From Gammaproteobacteria bacterium (GTDB taxonomy: Bacteria; Pseudomonadota; Gammaproteobacteria; Eutrophobiales; Eutrophobiaceae): a stretch of 64,000 bases of DNA. Both the position numbers and the translations under genes were made by a program. Under the pieces are notes generated by a model. The model searched no databases. It was not told where the DNA came from and worked only from the letters and a program-made list of their open reading frames with translations. Shown piece after piece: positions 52,583 through 63,271 of the stretch. Every line of letters begins with the position of its first letter. Position 1 is the first letter of the stretch. The stretch lies in contig SCUJ01000006.1 in NCBI GenBank assembly GCA_004297165.1, forward strand, positions 682,001-746,000, given 5' to 3'.

Positions 52583-55500
52583 TCAGCTTGAAAAATACTG
52601 AGATAACTGTCGATAATCGACGTGAACCTGATCCGCGCCGAGCAAACCCCGCAGATTGCCTAACAAGGCATCGTCAAATCTGACCTTCCATTCCCCGTCG
52701 GGACTGAGTAATCCTACGGCGTCGCCGTTGTCGTATTCGAACACGACCGGGCGGGCATCGCCCCGGAAGGATTGCAGGATTGCCTTTAATTTTTGCAGCA
52801 CGCCATTCGCCGCGGTTTCCCGGTTCAAGGTCAGGCGCAGCACTCCGCAGCGATTACGGATCTCGTCCAGATCGTGGACCGAATCCACGCGAATATAATA
52901 CCCTGAATTATGATAATCGTCCTCAACCGCCTCGCCGCAGACGATGATCAGGCGATCCTTGTTCAACAAGGTACGGTAACGATCGTACACCTCTGAATAT
53001 AGGGTCAACTGCATCCGCGCCGTGCGGTCATCGAGCCGGATCTCCGCCATCCGGCCGCGCGTTCCCGTCCGGATGCGAATATTTTCGACATAACCGGCGA
53101 CCCGCAGGCGATCCTTTTTTACCTGTCGTAACCGCACCGTGACAATCTCCGCCAATTCCGGTTCATAGCGGCTGATGGGGTGACCCTCCAGGTAAAATCC
53201 CAGGGTCTCCTTCTCCCACTGGAGACGCTCATGTTCATCCCAGTCCGGCGCGGCGACAAACGTAATTGTGTCCGCTGTCGCCTCGTTCGCCGGGCCCGAG
53301 CCGCTTCCAGTACCCAGACCGAAAAGATCGTCCTGGCCTGTATCTCGGTTGCTCAGATGCTGTTCGGCGAGTTGGGTGGCCTTGGGCAGGCTCGCCATCA
53401 GGGTGCTGCGCCCTGGTCCCAGTTCATCCAGCGCGCCGGCGCGCACCAGGGCCTCATACACCCGCTTGTTGACCTTGCGATTGTCAACGCGGCGGCACAG
53501 ATCGAAGAGATCGTGATACATACCGTGTTCACGCCGATCCCGCAGGATGTTCTCGATCGCCGCGGCCCCCACGCCTTTGATGGCGCCGAGGCCGAACTGG
53601 ATGGTCGCGGCATCGATGACCTGGAAGCGATATTCGCCCCGGTTTATGGCAGGCGGCACCAGCCGGATCCGCATCTGCCGCAATTCCTCGCGCAGCATGA
53701 CGATCTTGTCGGTATTGTCCATGTCCGCGGACAGCACCGCGGACATGAATGCCGCGGGGTAATGCGCCTTAAGCCAGGCTGTTTGATACGCCAGCAGCGC
53801 GTAGGCCGCGGAGTGAGATTTGTTGAAACCGTAACCGGCAAACTTCTCCATCAGGTCGAAGATATGGGTGGCCTTGCGCTCCTCCACGCCGCGCGCGACC
53901 GCCCCCTGGACAAAGACGCCGCGTTGCTTGGCCATTTCTTCGGGTTTCTTCTTGCCCATCGCCCGCCGCAGGAGATCCGCCGACCCCAGCGAATACCCCG
54001 CGAGTATCTGGGCAATCTGCATGACCTGTTCCTGGTAAAGAATCACCCCGTAGGTCGGTCCGAGGACCTGCTCCAGTTTCGGGTGCGGATAATCCACCCT
54101 GGACCCGTGCTTGCGGTCGATGTAGTCGTCAACCATGCCGGACTGCAACGGTCCGGGCCGGAACAGCGCCACCAGCGCGATAAGGTCGTTGAAGGTATCC
54201 GGCCGCAAGCGCTTGATGAGCTTTTTCATGCCGTCGGACTCGAGTTGAAAGACCGCCGTTGTCTCCATCCGCTGGATCAAGCGGAAGGTCTCCGGGTCAT
54301 CGAGCGGTAGGTCATTGACAGCCAACGGGGTCTCGCCATTACCCAGCAGAAACCGGTTGATATCCTTAACTGCGTTGTGAATGATGGTCAGGGTTCGCAG
54401 ACCGAGGAAATCGAATTTGACCAGGCCGATGGACTCCACATCGCCCATGTCGAACTGGGTCGAGATCGCCGCGGAACCCTGTTCGCAGTAGAGCGGCATG
54501 TATTCGGTCAACGGCCTGGGTGCGATTACGAGCCCGCCCGCGTGCCGTCCGGCATTGCGCGAGAGACCTTCCAGTTTCATCGCCAGATCGATCAGGGTCG
54601 CGACTTCTTCTTCCTTCTCGTAACGGAGACGCAGCAATTCCTCCTGTTCCAGCGCGCGTTCGAGCGTCATATCCAGTTCGAAGGGGATCAGTTTTGCGAT
54701 CTGATCCACAAATCCATACGGATGTCCCAGTACCCTGCCGACATCGCGGACCACGGCCTTGGCGGCCATGCTGCCGAAGGTGATTATTTGCGAGACCCGA
54801 TCGCGGCCATAGCGTTCGGCCACGTATTCGATCACCTCATCGCGGCGATCCATGCAGAAGTCCACATCGAAATCCGGCAGCGATACCCGCTCCGGATTGA
54901 GAAACCGTTCGAACAGCAATTCGTAGCGGATGGGATCCAGCTCGGTGATGCCAAGCGCGTATGCAACCAGCGAACCGGCGCCGGAACCGCGCCCCGGTCC
55001 CACCGGGATATCGTGTTGCTTGGCCCAGCGGATAAAGTCGGCCACGATCAGAAAATATCCCGGGAAACCCATCTCGATGATGACTGCCAGTTCGCTCGCC
55101 AGGCGTTGCCGGTAGGGTTCGTTACCCCCCGCGCTGCCGCGCAGATGCCCCGCCTGCTCCAGACGTTCCAGCCCCGCCTCCGCTTCCCGCCGCAGCCAGG
55201 AACCCTGATTGAAACCTTCCGGAACGGGAAATTCCGGCAGGTAGTAGGCGCCGAAACTGAGGTCGAGATTGCAACGCATGGCGATCGCGATCGTGTTTTC
55301 GATCGCCTCGGGGAGATCCTGAAACAAGAGCGCCATCTCCTCGGGACTGCGCAAATATTGCTGTTCCGAATACACTCGCGCGCGACGCGGGTCATTCAGA
55401 ACCGCGCCCTGGTGGATGCACACGCGCGCCTCGTGTGCCTCAAAATCGGCCGCTTGCAGGAATCTTACGTCGTTGGTGGCGACCACCGGGACAGCATGCT

Positions 55501-56065
55501 TCGTTGCGAGTTCGAGCGCCCCTTCGACGCAGACATTATCGTGTTCCCTCCCCGTGCGTTGCAGTTCTAGGTAGTAGCGGTCCGGGAATAACGTCAACCA
55601 CCGAGCCAGGAGCCCTGACGCCAGATCCATGCGGCCGTTGCGGATGGCCTGCCCGACATCGCCTTCGGCGGCGCCGGAGAGGGCCAGCAAGCCATCGGTG
55701 GCGCCCTGCAACCACTCATGACTGACCCAGGGCACGCCGTGGGTCTGGCCCTCCGTGTAGCTGCGGGTGATGAGGCGGGAGAGATTCAGATAGCCGGTCT
55801 GGTTCTGGCACAGGAGCACCAGATTGCCTCTGCCGCCCCGTTGCGTGTCCATGATCCGCACTTCGCTGCCTATGATGGGTTTGATCCCGGCTTCCTGACA
55901 GGCGCGGTAAAACTTGACCAGCGAATAGAGATTGCCGAGCTCGGTAAGCGCCAGGGCGGGCATGCGCATGGCCGCCGTTTCCCGGATCAGGTCCGGGATG
56001 CGGATCGTGCCATCCACCAGCGAATATTCGCTGTGCAGATGCAGATGTATGAACGAAGGGGACAA
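52583..56065 (-). CDS. dnaE: DNA polymerase III alpha subunit
   Basis: 1160 residues, the E. coli length, from a TTG at 56065. PHP domain at the N-terminus (FIHLHLHSEYSLVDGT), polymerase core with PDFDVDFCMDRRDEVIEYV (catalytic aspartates) and GPGRGSGAGSLVAY, then helix-hairpin-helix and OB-fold regions (VAGYVENIRIRTGTRGRMAEIRLDD). It is the main replicative polymerase. Confidence 0.97.
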   Translation of the reverse strand: MSPSFIHLHLHSEYSLVDGTIRIPDLIRETAAMRMPALALTELGNLYSLVKFYRACQEAGIKPIIGSEVRIMDTQRGGRGNLVLLCQNQTGYLNLSRLITRSYTEGQTHGVPWVSHEWLQGATDGLLALSGAAEGDVGQAIRNGRMDLASGLLARWLTLFPDRYYLELQRTGREHDNVCVEGALELATKHAVPVVATNDVRFLQAADFEAHEARVCIHQGAVLNDPRRARVYSEQQYLRSPEEMALLFQDLPEAIENTIAIAMRCNLDLSFGAYYLPEFPVPEGFNQGSWLRREAEAGLERLEQAGHLRGSAGGNEPYRQRLASELAVIIEMGFPGYFLIVADFIRWAKQHDIPVGPGRGSGAGSLVAYALGITELDPIRYELLFERFLNPERVSLPDFDVDFCMDRRDEVIEYVAERYGRDRVSQIITFGSMAAKAVVRDVGRVLGHPYGFVDQIAKLIPFELDMTLERALEQEELLRLRYEKEEEVATLIDLAMKLEGLSRNAGRHAGGLVIAPRPLTEYMPLYCEQGSAAISTQFDMGDVESIGLVKFDFLGLRTLTIIHNAVKDINRFLLGNGETPLAVNDLPLDDPETFRLIQRMETTAVFQLESDGMKKLIKRLRPDTFNDLIALVALFRPGPLQSGMVDDYIDRKHGSRVDYPHPKLEQVLGPTYGVILYQEQVMQIAQILAGYSLGSADLLRRAMGKKKPEEMAKQRGVFVQGAVARGVEERKATHIFDLMEKFAGYGFNKSHSAAYALLAYQTAWLKAHYPAAFMSAVLSADMDNTDKIVMLREELRQMRIRLVPPAINRGEYRFQVIDAATIQFGLGAIKGVGAAAIENILRDRREHGMYHDLFDLCRRVDNRKVNKRVYEALVRAGALDELGPGRSTLMASLPKATQLAEQHLSNRDTGQDDLFGLGTGSGSGPANEATADTITFVAAPDWDEHERLQWEKETLGFYLEGHPISRYEPELAEIVTVRLRQVKKDRLRVAGYVENIRIRTGTRGRMAEIRLDDRTARMQLTLYSEVYDRYRTLLNKDRLIIVCGEAVEDDYHNSGYYIRVDSVHDLDEIRNRCGVLRLTLNRETAANGVLQKLKAILQSFRGDARPVVFEYDNGDAVGLLSPDGEWKVRFDDALLGNLRGLLGADQVHVDYRQLSQYFSS

Positions 56066-56155
56066 CGCCTTACCCGGTTATTGCATGGACGGAAGAGGTG
56101 ACAATATCATTGGCATCCTGCGTATAAGCGCAGAGTATTTTTTGTGATGCCGAGA

Positions 56156-56749
56156 TCATAACAACTTTCTGACCGGGGCGAATGACCGGCGATGCTGCGG
56201 GCATGGGCCCAGTTCCTGAAGGGCCCGGATATGAGCCGGAGTGGGATAACCTTTGTGTTTTGCGAACCCATATCCAGGGTAACGGGCGTCCAGCGCTGTC
56301 ATTTCCGCGTCGCGGACCACCTTCGCCAGGATGGAAGCGGCGCTGATCGCCGGGATCAAGCGGTCCCCGCCAACCACCGTGGTCACCCGGCATTCCAGTT
56401 TGGGGCTCTGATTGCCGTCCACCATCGCCGCCATCGGTTTCGGGTCGAGCCCCGCGATGGCGCGCTGCATGGCGAGCAGCGTGGCCTGGAGAATGTTCAG
56501 TCGATCGATTTCATCCACTTCGGCGCGGCCGAGCGACCACGCCAGGGCATCGCGCCGGATGATTCCCGCCAGGGTCTCCCGCTGCCGGGCTGACAATTCC
56601 TTGGAGTCGCGCAAACCATGGATGGTCCGTGCCTCATCGAGGATCACCGCGGCGGCGATGACGGGGCCGGCGAGCGGTCCGCGGCCGACCTCGTCGACGC
56701 CCGCGATCAGACTCTCAACAGGGAACCGGACCGGCTGTTCCGAACTCAA
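56156..56749 (-). CDS. rnhB: Ribonuclease HII
   Basis: 197 residues from a TTG at 56749 that overlaps the lpxB stop (TTGA), with GGGA 8 bases upstream. [25 protein letters not shown] and [14 protein letters not shown] are RNase HII signatures. It removes ribonucleotides from DNA. The usual lpxB-rnhB-dnaE order is kept. Confidence 0.95.
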   Translation of the reverse strand: MSSEQPVRFPVESLIAGVDEVGRGPLAGPVIAAAVILDEARTIHGLRDSKELSARQRETLAGIIRRDALAWSLGRAEVDEIDRLNILQATLLAMQRAIAGLDPKPMAAMVDGNQSPKLECRVTTVVGGDRLIPAISAASILAKVVRDAEMTALDARYPGYGFAKHKGYPTPAHIRALQELGPCPQHRRSFAPVRKLL

Positions 56750-57897
56750 GGCGTCATTCCCAACAATTGTAATACGGCCATGGCGGCGGTATCACCCTCC
56801 GCCGGCAGGAGTTGCGAATGCATGGCGTAGAATCTTTGCCGCAGTTTGGCCACTGCCTTGGCATCTGTCAGCCAGCGCTTTAACCCCTCCGCCAGTCTCT
56901 CCGGCCGGCAATCGCCTTGCAGGTATTCGGGAACCAATTCCTCGCCTGCCAGGATGTTGGGCAAGGCGGCGAATCTGGTTTTTACGAGCGCACGTATCAC
57001 AGGATAACTCAGCCAGTGCAGGCGATAAGCGACGACCATGGGTTTCTTGTATAGCAGACATTCCAGCGTAACGGTCCCGGAGGTGAGCAATGCCAGGTCC
57101 GCCGCTTCCAATACATCATGCGCCTGCCCCTTGAAAAGGGCGAGCGGCAGGTCTTCCTGGGCAATCGTTGATTGAATTTCCCGCATCTGCCGTATGGCCG
57201 CATCATCCAGCAGGCTGGCGGCAAAGCGTAATTCCGGGTATTGCTTGTGCAGCAACGCGGCGGTTTGCAGGAAGGGCGGCGTCATACGTTGCAATTCCAA
57301 CTTGCGGCTGCCAGGCAGCAATGCGATGAGTGTGCCTGCGTGAGGCAGTCCCAGCCGGTTGCGCGCGGCCTCGATGCAGGGCCGCATGGGGATCCGGGCC
57401 GCCAGCGGGTGACCGACATGGCAAACCCGAATCCCCCGCGACCGGTAGTAATCCTGTTCAAACGGAAACAGTACGAGCATAAGGTCCACGGCGCGGGCGA
57501 TCTTTCGCAGCCGATACTCGCGCCAGGCCCAGACCTGCGGACTCACGTAATGCACCGTCCGGATGCCTTGCGCGCGCAATCGGCATTCAAGGCCCAGATT
57601 AAAGTCCGGGGCATCGATCCCGATAAAGACATCCGGAGGGTCATCCAGAAAAAACCGGGTAAGCCGATTGCGTATCCCGGACAACTCCCGGTAATGACGG
57701 ATGACCTCCACCAGGCCCATCACGGAGAGCTTTTCCATGGGGTAGAGGTTCCGGCAACCCGCCGCTGTCATCCTGGCCCCGCCGATGCCTGTCACTTCGA
57801 TATCCGGGACAAGCCGGCGGAGCCCATCGATAAGCCCAGCGCCCAGATAATCCCCGGAGGGTTCTCCGGCTACAATCCCGATCCGGAGCTTGCGCAT
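56746..57897 (-). CDS. lpxB: Lipid-A-disaccharide synthase
   Basis: 383 residues. [13 protein letters not shown] at the N-terminus, [36 protein letters not shown] and [22 protein letters not shown] are LpxB motifs. It joins two acylated glucosamines in lipid A synthesis. Length is normal. Confidence 0.96.
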   Translation of the reverse strand: MRKLRIGIVAGEPSGDYLGAGLIDGLRRLVPDIEVTGIGGARMTAAGCRNLYPMEKLSVMGLVEVIRHYRELSGIRNRLTRFFLDDPPDVFIGIDAPDFNLGLECRLRAQGIRTVHYVSPQVWAWREYRLRKIARAVDLMLVLFPFEQDYYRSRGIRVCHVGHPLAARIPMRPCIEAARNRLGLPHAGTLIALLPGSRKLELQRMTPPFLQTAALLHKQYPELRFAASLLDDAAIRQMREIQSTIAQEDLPLALFKGQAHDVLEAADLALLTSGTVTLECLLYKKPMVVAYRLHWLSYPVIRALVKTRFAALPNILAGEELVPEYLQGDCRPERLAEGLKRWLTDAKAVAKLRQRFYAMHSQLLPAEGDTAAMAVLQLLGMTP

Positions 57898-57962
57898 ATC
57901 ACGCCCCGGCCATCACCCGACCCGCGCAATCGATTCGGAAAAGCCCATCGACCCTAATGAGG

Positions 57963-58736
57963 TCATCGGACGATGCCCCGCGTCGATTCATCGATAAACC
58001 GAACGAATGCCAGCACCTCCGGACAGTCCTGGTTGGCTTCACGGATAGCATTCAGGGCGTCGGTAAGCAGGAGTCCGCCCCGATACAGCGTCTTGTACGC
58101 CGCATTCAATCGCTGCGCGATTTTCTGGTCCAGGTTGTGCCGGCGTATACCCTCGCGATTCAACCCGCTGGGGCGAGCCGTGTTGCCTGAAACGATAAGA
58201 AAAGGCGGGATGTCCTTGACCACTACGGAAGCGATTGCGGTCAGACTGTAGGCGCCGATGCGGCAGAATTGATGCACCCCAGTAAAACCGCCAAGGATGG
58301 CATAATTCCCGATGGTGACATGCCCGGCCAGAGTGGCGTTATTGGCTAAGACGGTCCCGTTGCCCACATGGCAGTCATGCGCGATGTGTACGTAGGCCAT
58401 GATCCAGTTGTCGTCGCCGACACTTGTTTCGCCCCCACCGCCGTCGGTTCCCCGGTTTATCGTACAGAACTCACGGATCGTATTGCCGTTGCCGATGATC
58501 AGCCGAGAGTTGCGATCATTCTTATATTTCTTGTCCTGCGGATCGTCGCCGAGCGAGGCAAATTGATAAATACGGTTGCGCTCGCCCATGATTGTGGGAC
58601 CGTTAATGACCGCATGCGGGCCGACCCAGGTATTCTTGCCGATCGTCACACCCGGCCCGACGATTGTATAGGCCCCTATTTCGACACCTTCCGCGACTTC
58701 GGCCTCGGGGTGGATAATGGCGGTTGAATGAATCAA
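57963..58736 (-). CDS. lpxA: UDP-N-acetylglucosamine acyltransferase
   Basis: 257 residues from a TTG at 58736 that overlaps the fabZ stop (TTGA). Left-handed beta-helix hexapeptide repeats, with the catalytic histidine in AHDCHVGNGTVLANNATLAGHV, and a helical C-terminus. First step of lipid A synthesis. A 65-base gap separates it from lpxB. Confidence 0.96.
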   Translation of the reverse strand: MIHSTAIIHPEAEVAEGVEIGAYTIVGPGVTIGKNTWVGPHAVINGPTIMGERNRIYQFASLGDDPQDKKYKNDRNSRLIIGNGNTIREFCTINRGTDGGGGETSVGDDNWIMAYVHIAHDCHVGNGTVLANNATLAGHVTIGNYAILGGFTGVHQFCRIGAYSLTAIASVVVKDIPPFLIVSGNTARPSGLNREGIRRHNLDQKIAQRLNAAYKTLYRGGLLLTDALNAIREANQDCPEVLAFVRFIDESTRGIVR

Positions 58737-59188
58737 GCTTCCGGTATCGCGACAGTGGTAAGCAGTTCCGCGGAGGCGACTTCCCGGCCTTCCACACTCG
58801 CGACCGCAGAAAACTTCCAGATATTTCGTTTCACGGACAGATACTCAACCTCGATCCGCAACTGATCGCCCGGTTCCACGATCTGCCGAAATCTAGCCTT
58901 GTCGATTCCGACCAGATAATAGAGAGCTTCCTCCGCCGGTTTCCCCTTCAGGGACCGTTCGCCCAGAATCGCTGCGGCCTGCGCCATGGCCTCGATAATC
59001 AGGACCCCCGGCATGATTGGTCTATCGGGGAAATGCCCCTGAAAGTGCGGTTCGTTTACGGTAATGTTTTTCAGCGCGACGATCTTCTTGAAAGGCTCGC
59101 AGCTCTGGATTCGATCCAGCAGAAGAAACGGATAGCGGTGCGGCAGCAGATTGGCGATCTGCCCTACCTTCATGGTTGTCATCGGCAT
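58733..59188 (-). CDS. fabZ: 3-hydroxyacyl-ACP dehydratase FabZ
   Basis: 151 residues. LLPHRYPFLLLDRI and the catalytic NEPHFQGHFPDRPIMPGVLIIEAMAQ (His and Glu) are present. It dehydrates 3-hydroxyacyl-ACP in fatty acid elongation and shares the hydroxyacyl pool with LpxA and LpxD. The ATG at 59188 is used; an in-frame ATG lies two codons later. Confidence 0.96.
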   Translation of the reverse strand: MPMTTMKVGQIANLLPHRYPFLLLDRIQSCEPFKKIVALKNITVNEPHFQGHFPDRPIMPGVLIIEAMAQAAAILGERSLKGKPAEEALYYLVGIDKARFRQIVEPGDQLRIEVEYLSVKRNIWKFSAVASVEGREVASAELLTTVAIPEA

Positions 59189-59212
59189 GTCTCTGGTAAA
59201 GAAGTCTTAGCG

Positions 59213-60241
59213 TTATCGGGATTTGTTGTTATCGACGAGGTCTTCCAGTCGATTCAGGCGCCTGGCAATCTCGTCCAGATGCTTCAGCCTGACTATATTT
59301 TTTCGCCAACTGGCGACTTCCATTGCCGGCGTCGCGGAACCGTATTGTCCAGGCTGTTTGATGGAATTCGTAATCCCGGACATTCCGTTGATGACGACGT
59401 TATCCGCAATCTCGATATGACCGCTGATCGCGGACAAGCCGCCGATCATGCAATTTCTGCCTATGGTCACACTGCCGGCCACGGCGACGCATCCGGCGAT
59501 CGCGGTGTTGGCGCCAATGAACGCATTATGACCGATTTGCACCTGATTATCGATCTTGACGCCGTTTTCGATCACGGTATCGCTCAGCGCGCCACGATCG
59601 ATGGTGGTATTGGCGCCGATCTCCACGTCATCTCCGATTATCACACTGCCGACCTGGGGGATCTTCAGCCAATGGTCCCGGTCCTTGACGATCCCAAAGC
59701 CATCGGCGCCAATGACGACGCCGGGGTGCAGAATGCCGTTTTTACCCAGGGTCACGCCCCGGCAAAGCGTAACGTTTGCCGTCAGCCTCGTGCCTGCACC
59801 GATGGTGACCCGATGGTCGATGACGGAACCGGGACCGACAAATACCCTGTCGGCAATGGTCACATCATCGCCGATGAATACATGCGCGCCGATATGGGCG
59901 GAACTGGCGATCCTGGCGCTGTGACTGATCTCCGCGGTCGGGTCGATCCCCGGCAGGAACGATTCGACCGGGTGAAAAAACCGGAGAATCCTGACAAAGG
60001 CTAGATAGGGATCATCCGCGATCAGCGCGTTGACCGGGCAATGCGGCGCATCTTCCCTTTTGACAACCACGGCCGAGGCGTTGGTATTCTGCAGATAGCG
60101 GAAATACCTGCGATTGGCGAGAAAACTGATATCCCCGGGACCTGCAGTCTGCAGGGTCGCCACCCCCGCAATCAGACAGCCTGCGTCACCCGTTAACTCA
60201 GTTCCCGAAAGATCCCGCAGTTCTGCCAGCGTTGTGGGCAT
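59213..60241 (-). CDS. lpxD: UDP-3-O-(hydroxymyristoyl)glucosamine N-acyltransferase
   Basis: 342 residues. A short N-terminal domain (about 1-100) is followed by hexapeptide repeats ([19 protein letters not shown] and others) with the catalytic His in [16 protein letters not shown]. Third step of lipid A synthesis. It lies between fabZ and the Skp gene as in E. coli. Confidence 0.96.
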   Translation of the reverse strand: MPTTLAELRDLSGTELTGDAGCLIAGVATLQTAGPGDISFLANRRYFRYLQNTNASAVVVKREDAPHCPVNALIADDPYLAFVRILRFFHPVESFLPGIDPTAEISHSARIASSAHIGAHVFIGDDVTIADRVFVGPGSVIDHRVTIGAGTRLTANVTLCRGVTLGKNGILHPGVVIGADGFGIVKDRDHWLKIPQVGSVIIGDDVEIGANTTIDRGALSDTVIENGVKIDNQVQIGHNAFIGANTAIAGCVAVAGSVTIGRNCMIGGLSAISGHIEIADNVVINGMSGITNSIKQPGQYGSATPAMEVASWRKNIVRLKHLDEIARRLNRLEDLVDNNKSR

Positions 60242-60307
60242 CCATCACGACTCGCGTCATAACGCCCGGTCGGAGCTGCGGGTATCCTGGAAATCCCCGT
60301 GTATCGA

Positions 60308-60859
60308 TCAGGGAGTGGCCTTGGCCGGGGCGGCCGCCGGGGCGGGCGCGTTCTTCTTGATGTAATCGATGACCTGCTGGGTGATATCCACCTTGGCGCT
60401 GATAAAGACCACGGCGCTGTCGGGCAGGACGATATCGAAACTCTGTGCCGACGCCACTGCCTGGATGGCCTTGAGCAGTTCGGTCTGAACGTTCGCGATC
60501 TCCTCGTTACGCCGGAAGGTGACATCATCGCGATACTCGTTCTGATTGCGCTGCGAGTCGCGTTGCAAGGTCACCAAGTCGCGTTCCAGGCGCTTGCGCT
60601 CAGCCTCGCTCATGATGGCGGCATCCTTCTGCAACCGATCCTGGAGATCCTTCAGTTTCTTCTGCTCCTCGATGAGCGCGCGCTCCCTGGCGCCGAACTC
60701 CTTTTCCAGTTTCGTCCGGACGTCCGCCGCCTGGGGCGATTCATTGAACAATCTGCCCACGTTCACCGCGCCGATCTTGTAATCATCAGCCGCGACATTG
60801 GCGGTCATCGAGATAGCTAACAAACCGGCCGCGGCCAGACTAATTATTTTCGTTTTCAA
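60308..60859 (-). CDS. skp: Periplasmic chaperone OmpH/Skp
   Basis: 183 residues from a TTG at 60859, with GGAG 7 bases upstream. Signal peptide (about 1-23, ending in ANVAADD). The rest is the Skp hydrophilic coiled coil (EFGARERALIEEQKKLKDLQDRL) plus an Ala/Pro-rich C-terminal tail (PAPAAAPAKATP) longer than in E. coli Skp. It holds unfolded outer-membrane proteins for BamA. Confidence 0.92.
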   Translation of the reverse strand: MKTKIISLAAAGLLAISMTANVAADDYKIGAVNVGRLFNESPQAADVRTKLEKEFGARERALIEEQKKLKDLQDRLQKDAAIMSEAERKRLERDLVTLQRDSQRNQNEYRDDVTFRRNEEIANVQTELLKAIQAVASAQSFDIVLPDSAVVFISAKVDITQQVIDYIKKNAPAPAAAPAKATP

Positions 60860-60894
60860 TTGTCTACTCCAGGTTATTTACATGTATTGGTTGA

Positions 60895-63210
60895 CTAATA
60901 TTGCGTCCCGAAACTGAATTGGAACTGCTGTGTTCGATCACCTGCCCGCACCCCATAGGGTTTGGCCAGACTGGCGCTTACCAAGCCGAAGGGGGACTGC
61001 CAGATGGCGCCGATTCCGATTGAATAGCGTATCTTACTCAAATCCACATCCTCGGCAAGACCATATACGTTACCTGCGTCCAGGAATGCCGAAATTCGGG
61101 CGCTATCCGCCGCCTTTTCGATGAAGGGTATGGGAAATACCATTTCGGCCCCGGCGAGAAATTTTACATTCCCGCCCAATGGATTCCCAACAGAATCTCG
61201 CGGGCCGAGGGTATTTTCCTCAAACCCTCTTACCGATTTTGGGCCACCTGCGTAGAAATTCTCGAAGAAGGGGTAAGTATCCGTGGCGCCATATGAGTTC
61301 CCATAGCCGGCCTCGCCCCGGACTGTGAATATGATACGGCGATAGATTGGACGGTACCATTGCGACCGGTAAGTTAATTTATAAAATTCCAGGGAGTTAC
61401 CCCAGGAAGGCGCCCCCATCTCGGCGCTCACGCGATGCACCATCCCCCATTCGGGAAAGATTGACTTATTGCGGGAGTCGTAGGCAAATCCGGCGCTCAG
61501 ACGAAGGACGTCGAATTTGCAATCCCCAGGCCCGCCTTCATCCTGGCAGAACGACAATACCTCGCTGGCGAAGAACCCGTCCGCCATGATGGTAGTATTC
61601 TCGTAGTCCAGAGATGTGAAAATGGAATTGTTCTCGCTGATGGGAATGCCAAAATTCACGCCGCCGCCGAAGACCCGGTTATCAAAGGCGGTGATGTTGA
61701 GATCGATACCGTTGGTTTCCGAGTATTTGGCGTTGAATCCGCGGCTGATGCCATCTACCGTGTAATAGGGATTGACATAACCGACTGCGAAGATCCGATT
61801 ATAATCGCTGTTATTGAAGGAGAATGAAATCCGTTTGCCGCTGCCCATAAAATTGTCCTGCGTGACGCTGGTCTGCACGATAAGGCCCTGACCCTGGGAA
61901 TAGCCCAGTCCCGCCATGAAATTACCGAAGGGTTTCTCTTCCACGGTATAGTTGACATCGACCTGATCGACGGTGCCGGGGACCGCCGGAGTTTCAACAT
62001 TGACCTCTTCCTCGTTGAAGTACCCAAGGCGCTGCAAGCGCAATTTGCCGCGCTCAACGAATGGCGTTGAGATCCAGGCGCCTTCCAACTGGCGCATCTC
62101 GCGCCGCAAGACCTCATCCCTGGTTCGGGTGTTGCCGGTGAAGTTCACTCGCCGGACGTAAACTCGCTTGCCGGGGTCGATAAAAAAGGTCATTGCGACA
62201 GTCTTGTTCTCTTCGTCGATATCGGGGATGTAGTTCACGTTGGCAAAGGCATATCCTTCATGCCCGAGCCGCATGGTCAGCGCCTCGCTGGTATCCGTGG
62301 CCTGCTTACGGGAAAACAGGGCGCCCTTGCGCACGCTGACCAGGGGGAACAGGAGGTCCTCGGGGAGAATAAACTCACCCGCCAACTTGACGTCATTGAC
62401 GTTGTATTGCTCGCCCTCCGTGATGTTGATGGTGATGTAAATCTCGTTCTTGTCCGGAGTAATCGTCACCGGGGCGGAATCCACGCGGAAATTGATGTAC
62501 CCATTATCCAGATAATGCGATGTAAGATTCTCCAGGTCGGAGGATAATTTGGTCTTGGAATATTGGTCCGTCTTGGTGAAGTACGAAATCAAGTTCTTTG
62601 GGGTAAGCTCAAAAAGATCGAGCAGTTCATCCTCCGGATAGGACTCGTTGCCGACGATATTGATCTGTTTGATGCGCGCAGCCTTGCCTTCGGAAATATC
62701 CACCGCAACCGAGACCCGGTTGTTGCCCAAGGGCGATACCTTGGAGGTGATGCGCACCCCGTATTTGCCCCGGGAGAAATATTGCCGCCGCAATTCCTTC
62801 TCCAGGGTATCGAGCTTGGATTGATCGAAAACCTGTCCGGTGGAGAACCCGACCTGATCCAGACCCTTCGTGAGATCCTCGGTCTTGATATCCTTGTTGC
62901 CGGTGATATTTATGGCGCCGATGGCGGGTCTTTCCTTGACGATCACAACGAGAACATTGCCATCCCGCTCCAGGCGAACATCGTCGAAAAACCCCGTATT
63001 GAACAAAGACCTTACCGCCTCGCGCGAGATCTGGTCATCGTAGGTATCACCCACCTCAAGCGGCAGGTAATTGAAGATGGTGCCAGGCGTCAGTCTTTGC
63101 AGACCTTCCACCCGGATGTCTTCGATCACGAAGTTTTCGGCGGCTGAACTATATAGGCTTGTGCAACACAATATAATGCAACAAATACTCTGAAATAGTC
63201 TGCTTATCAT
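60895..63210 (-). CDS. bamA: Outer-membrane protein assembly factor BamA
   Basis: 771 residues from the ATG at 63210; the open frame extends to 63297 but the signal peptide (ISRLFQSICCIILCCTSLYSSAAEN) begins here. Five POTRA domains occupy about residues 25-425 (EDIRVEGLQRLTPGTIFNYLP marks the first). The barrel ends in FQFSFGTQY, an aromatic-terminated beta-signal. No clear ribosome site precedes the ATG. It inserts beta-barrel proteins into the outer membrane. Confidence 0.95.
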   Translation of the reverse strand: MISRLFQSICCIILCCTSLYSSAAENFVIEDIRVEGLQRLTPGTIFNYLPLEVGDTYDDQISREAVRSLFNTGFFDDVRLERDGNVLVVIVKERPAIGAINITGNKDIKTEDLTKGLDQVGFSTGQVFDQSKLDTLEKELRRQYFSRGKYGVRITSKVSPLGNNRVSVAVDISEGKAARIKQINIVGNESYPEDELLDLFELTPKNLISYFTKTDQYSKTKLSSDLENLTSHYLDNGYINFRVDSAPVTITPDKNEIYITINITEGEQYNVNDVKLAGEFILPEDLLFPLVSVRKGALFSRKQATDTSEALTMRLGHEGYAFANVNYIPDIDEENKTVAMTFFIDPGKRVYVRRVNFTGNTRTRDEVLRREMRQLEGAWISTPFVERGKLRLQRLGYFNEEEVNVETPAVPGTVDQVDVNYTVEEKPFGNFMAGLGYSQGQGLIVQTSVTQDNFMGSGKRISFSFNNSDYNRIFAVGYVNPYYTVDGISRGFNAKYSETNGIDLNITAFDNRVFGGGVNFGIPISENNSIFTSLDYENTTIMADGFFASEVLSFCQDEGGPGDCKFDVLRLSAGFAYDSRNKSIFPEWGMVHRVSAEMGAPSWGNSLEFYKLTYRSQWYRPIYRRIIFTVRGEAGYGNSYGATDTYPFFENFYAGGPKSVRGFEENTLGPRDSVGNPLGGNVKFLAGAEMVFPIPFIEKAADSARISAFLDAGNVYGLAEDVDLSKIRYSIGIGAIWQSPFGLVSASLAKPYGVRAGDRTQQFQFSFGTQY

Positions 63211-63271
63211 TTTGAAGTAGATGAAAATATTGTTCTTATGAGTTTTTATGAGCGCCGTGGACGATAGCGAC

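Noticed and set aside
53180-55570. Long + strand open frames opposite dnaE
   Set aside because: Shadows of dnaE caused by high GC codon use; no start site or family features.
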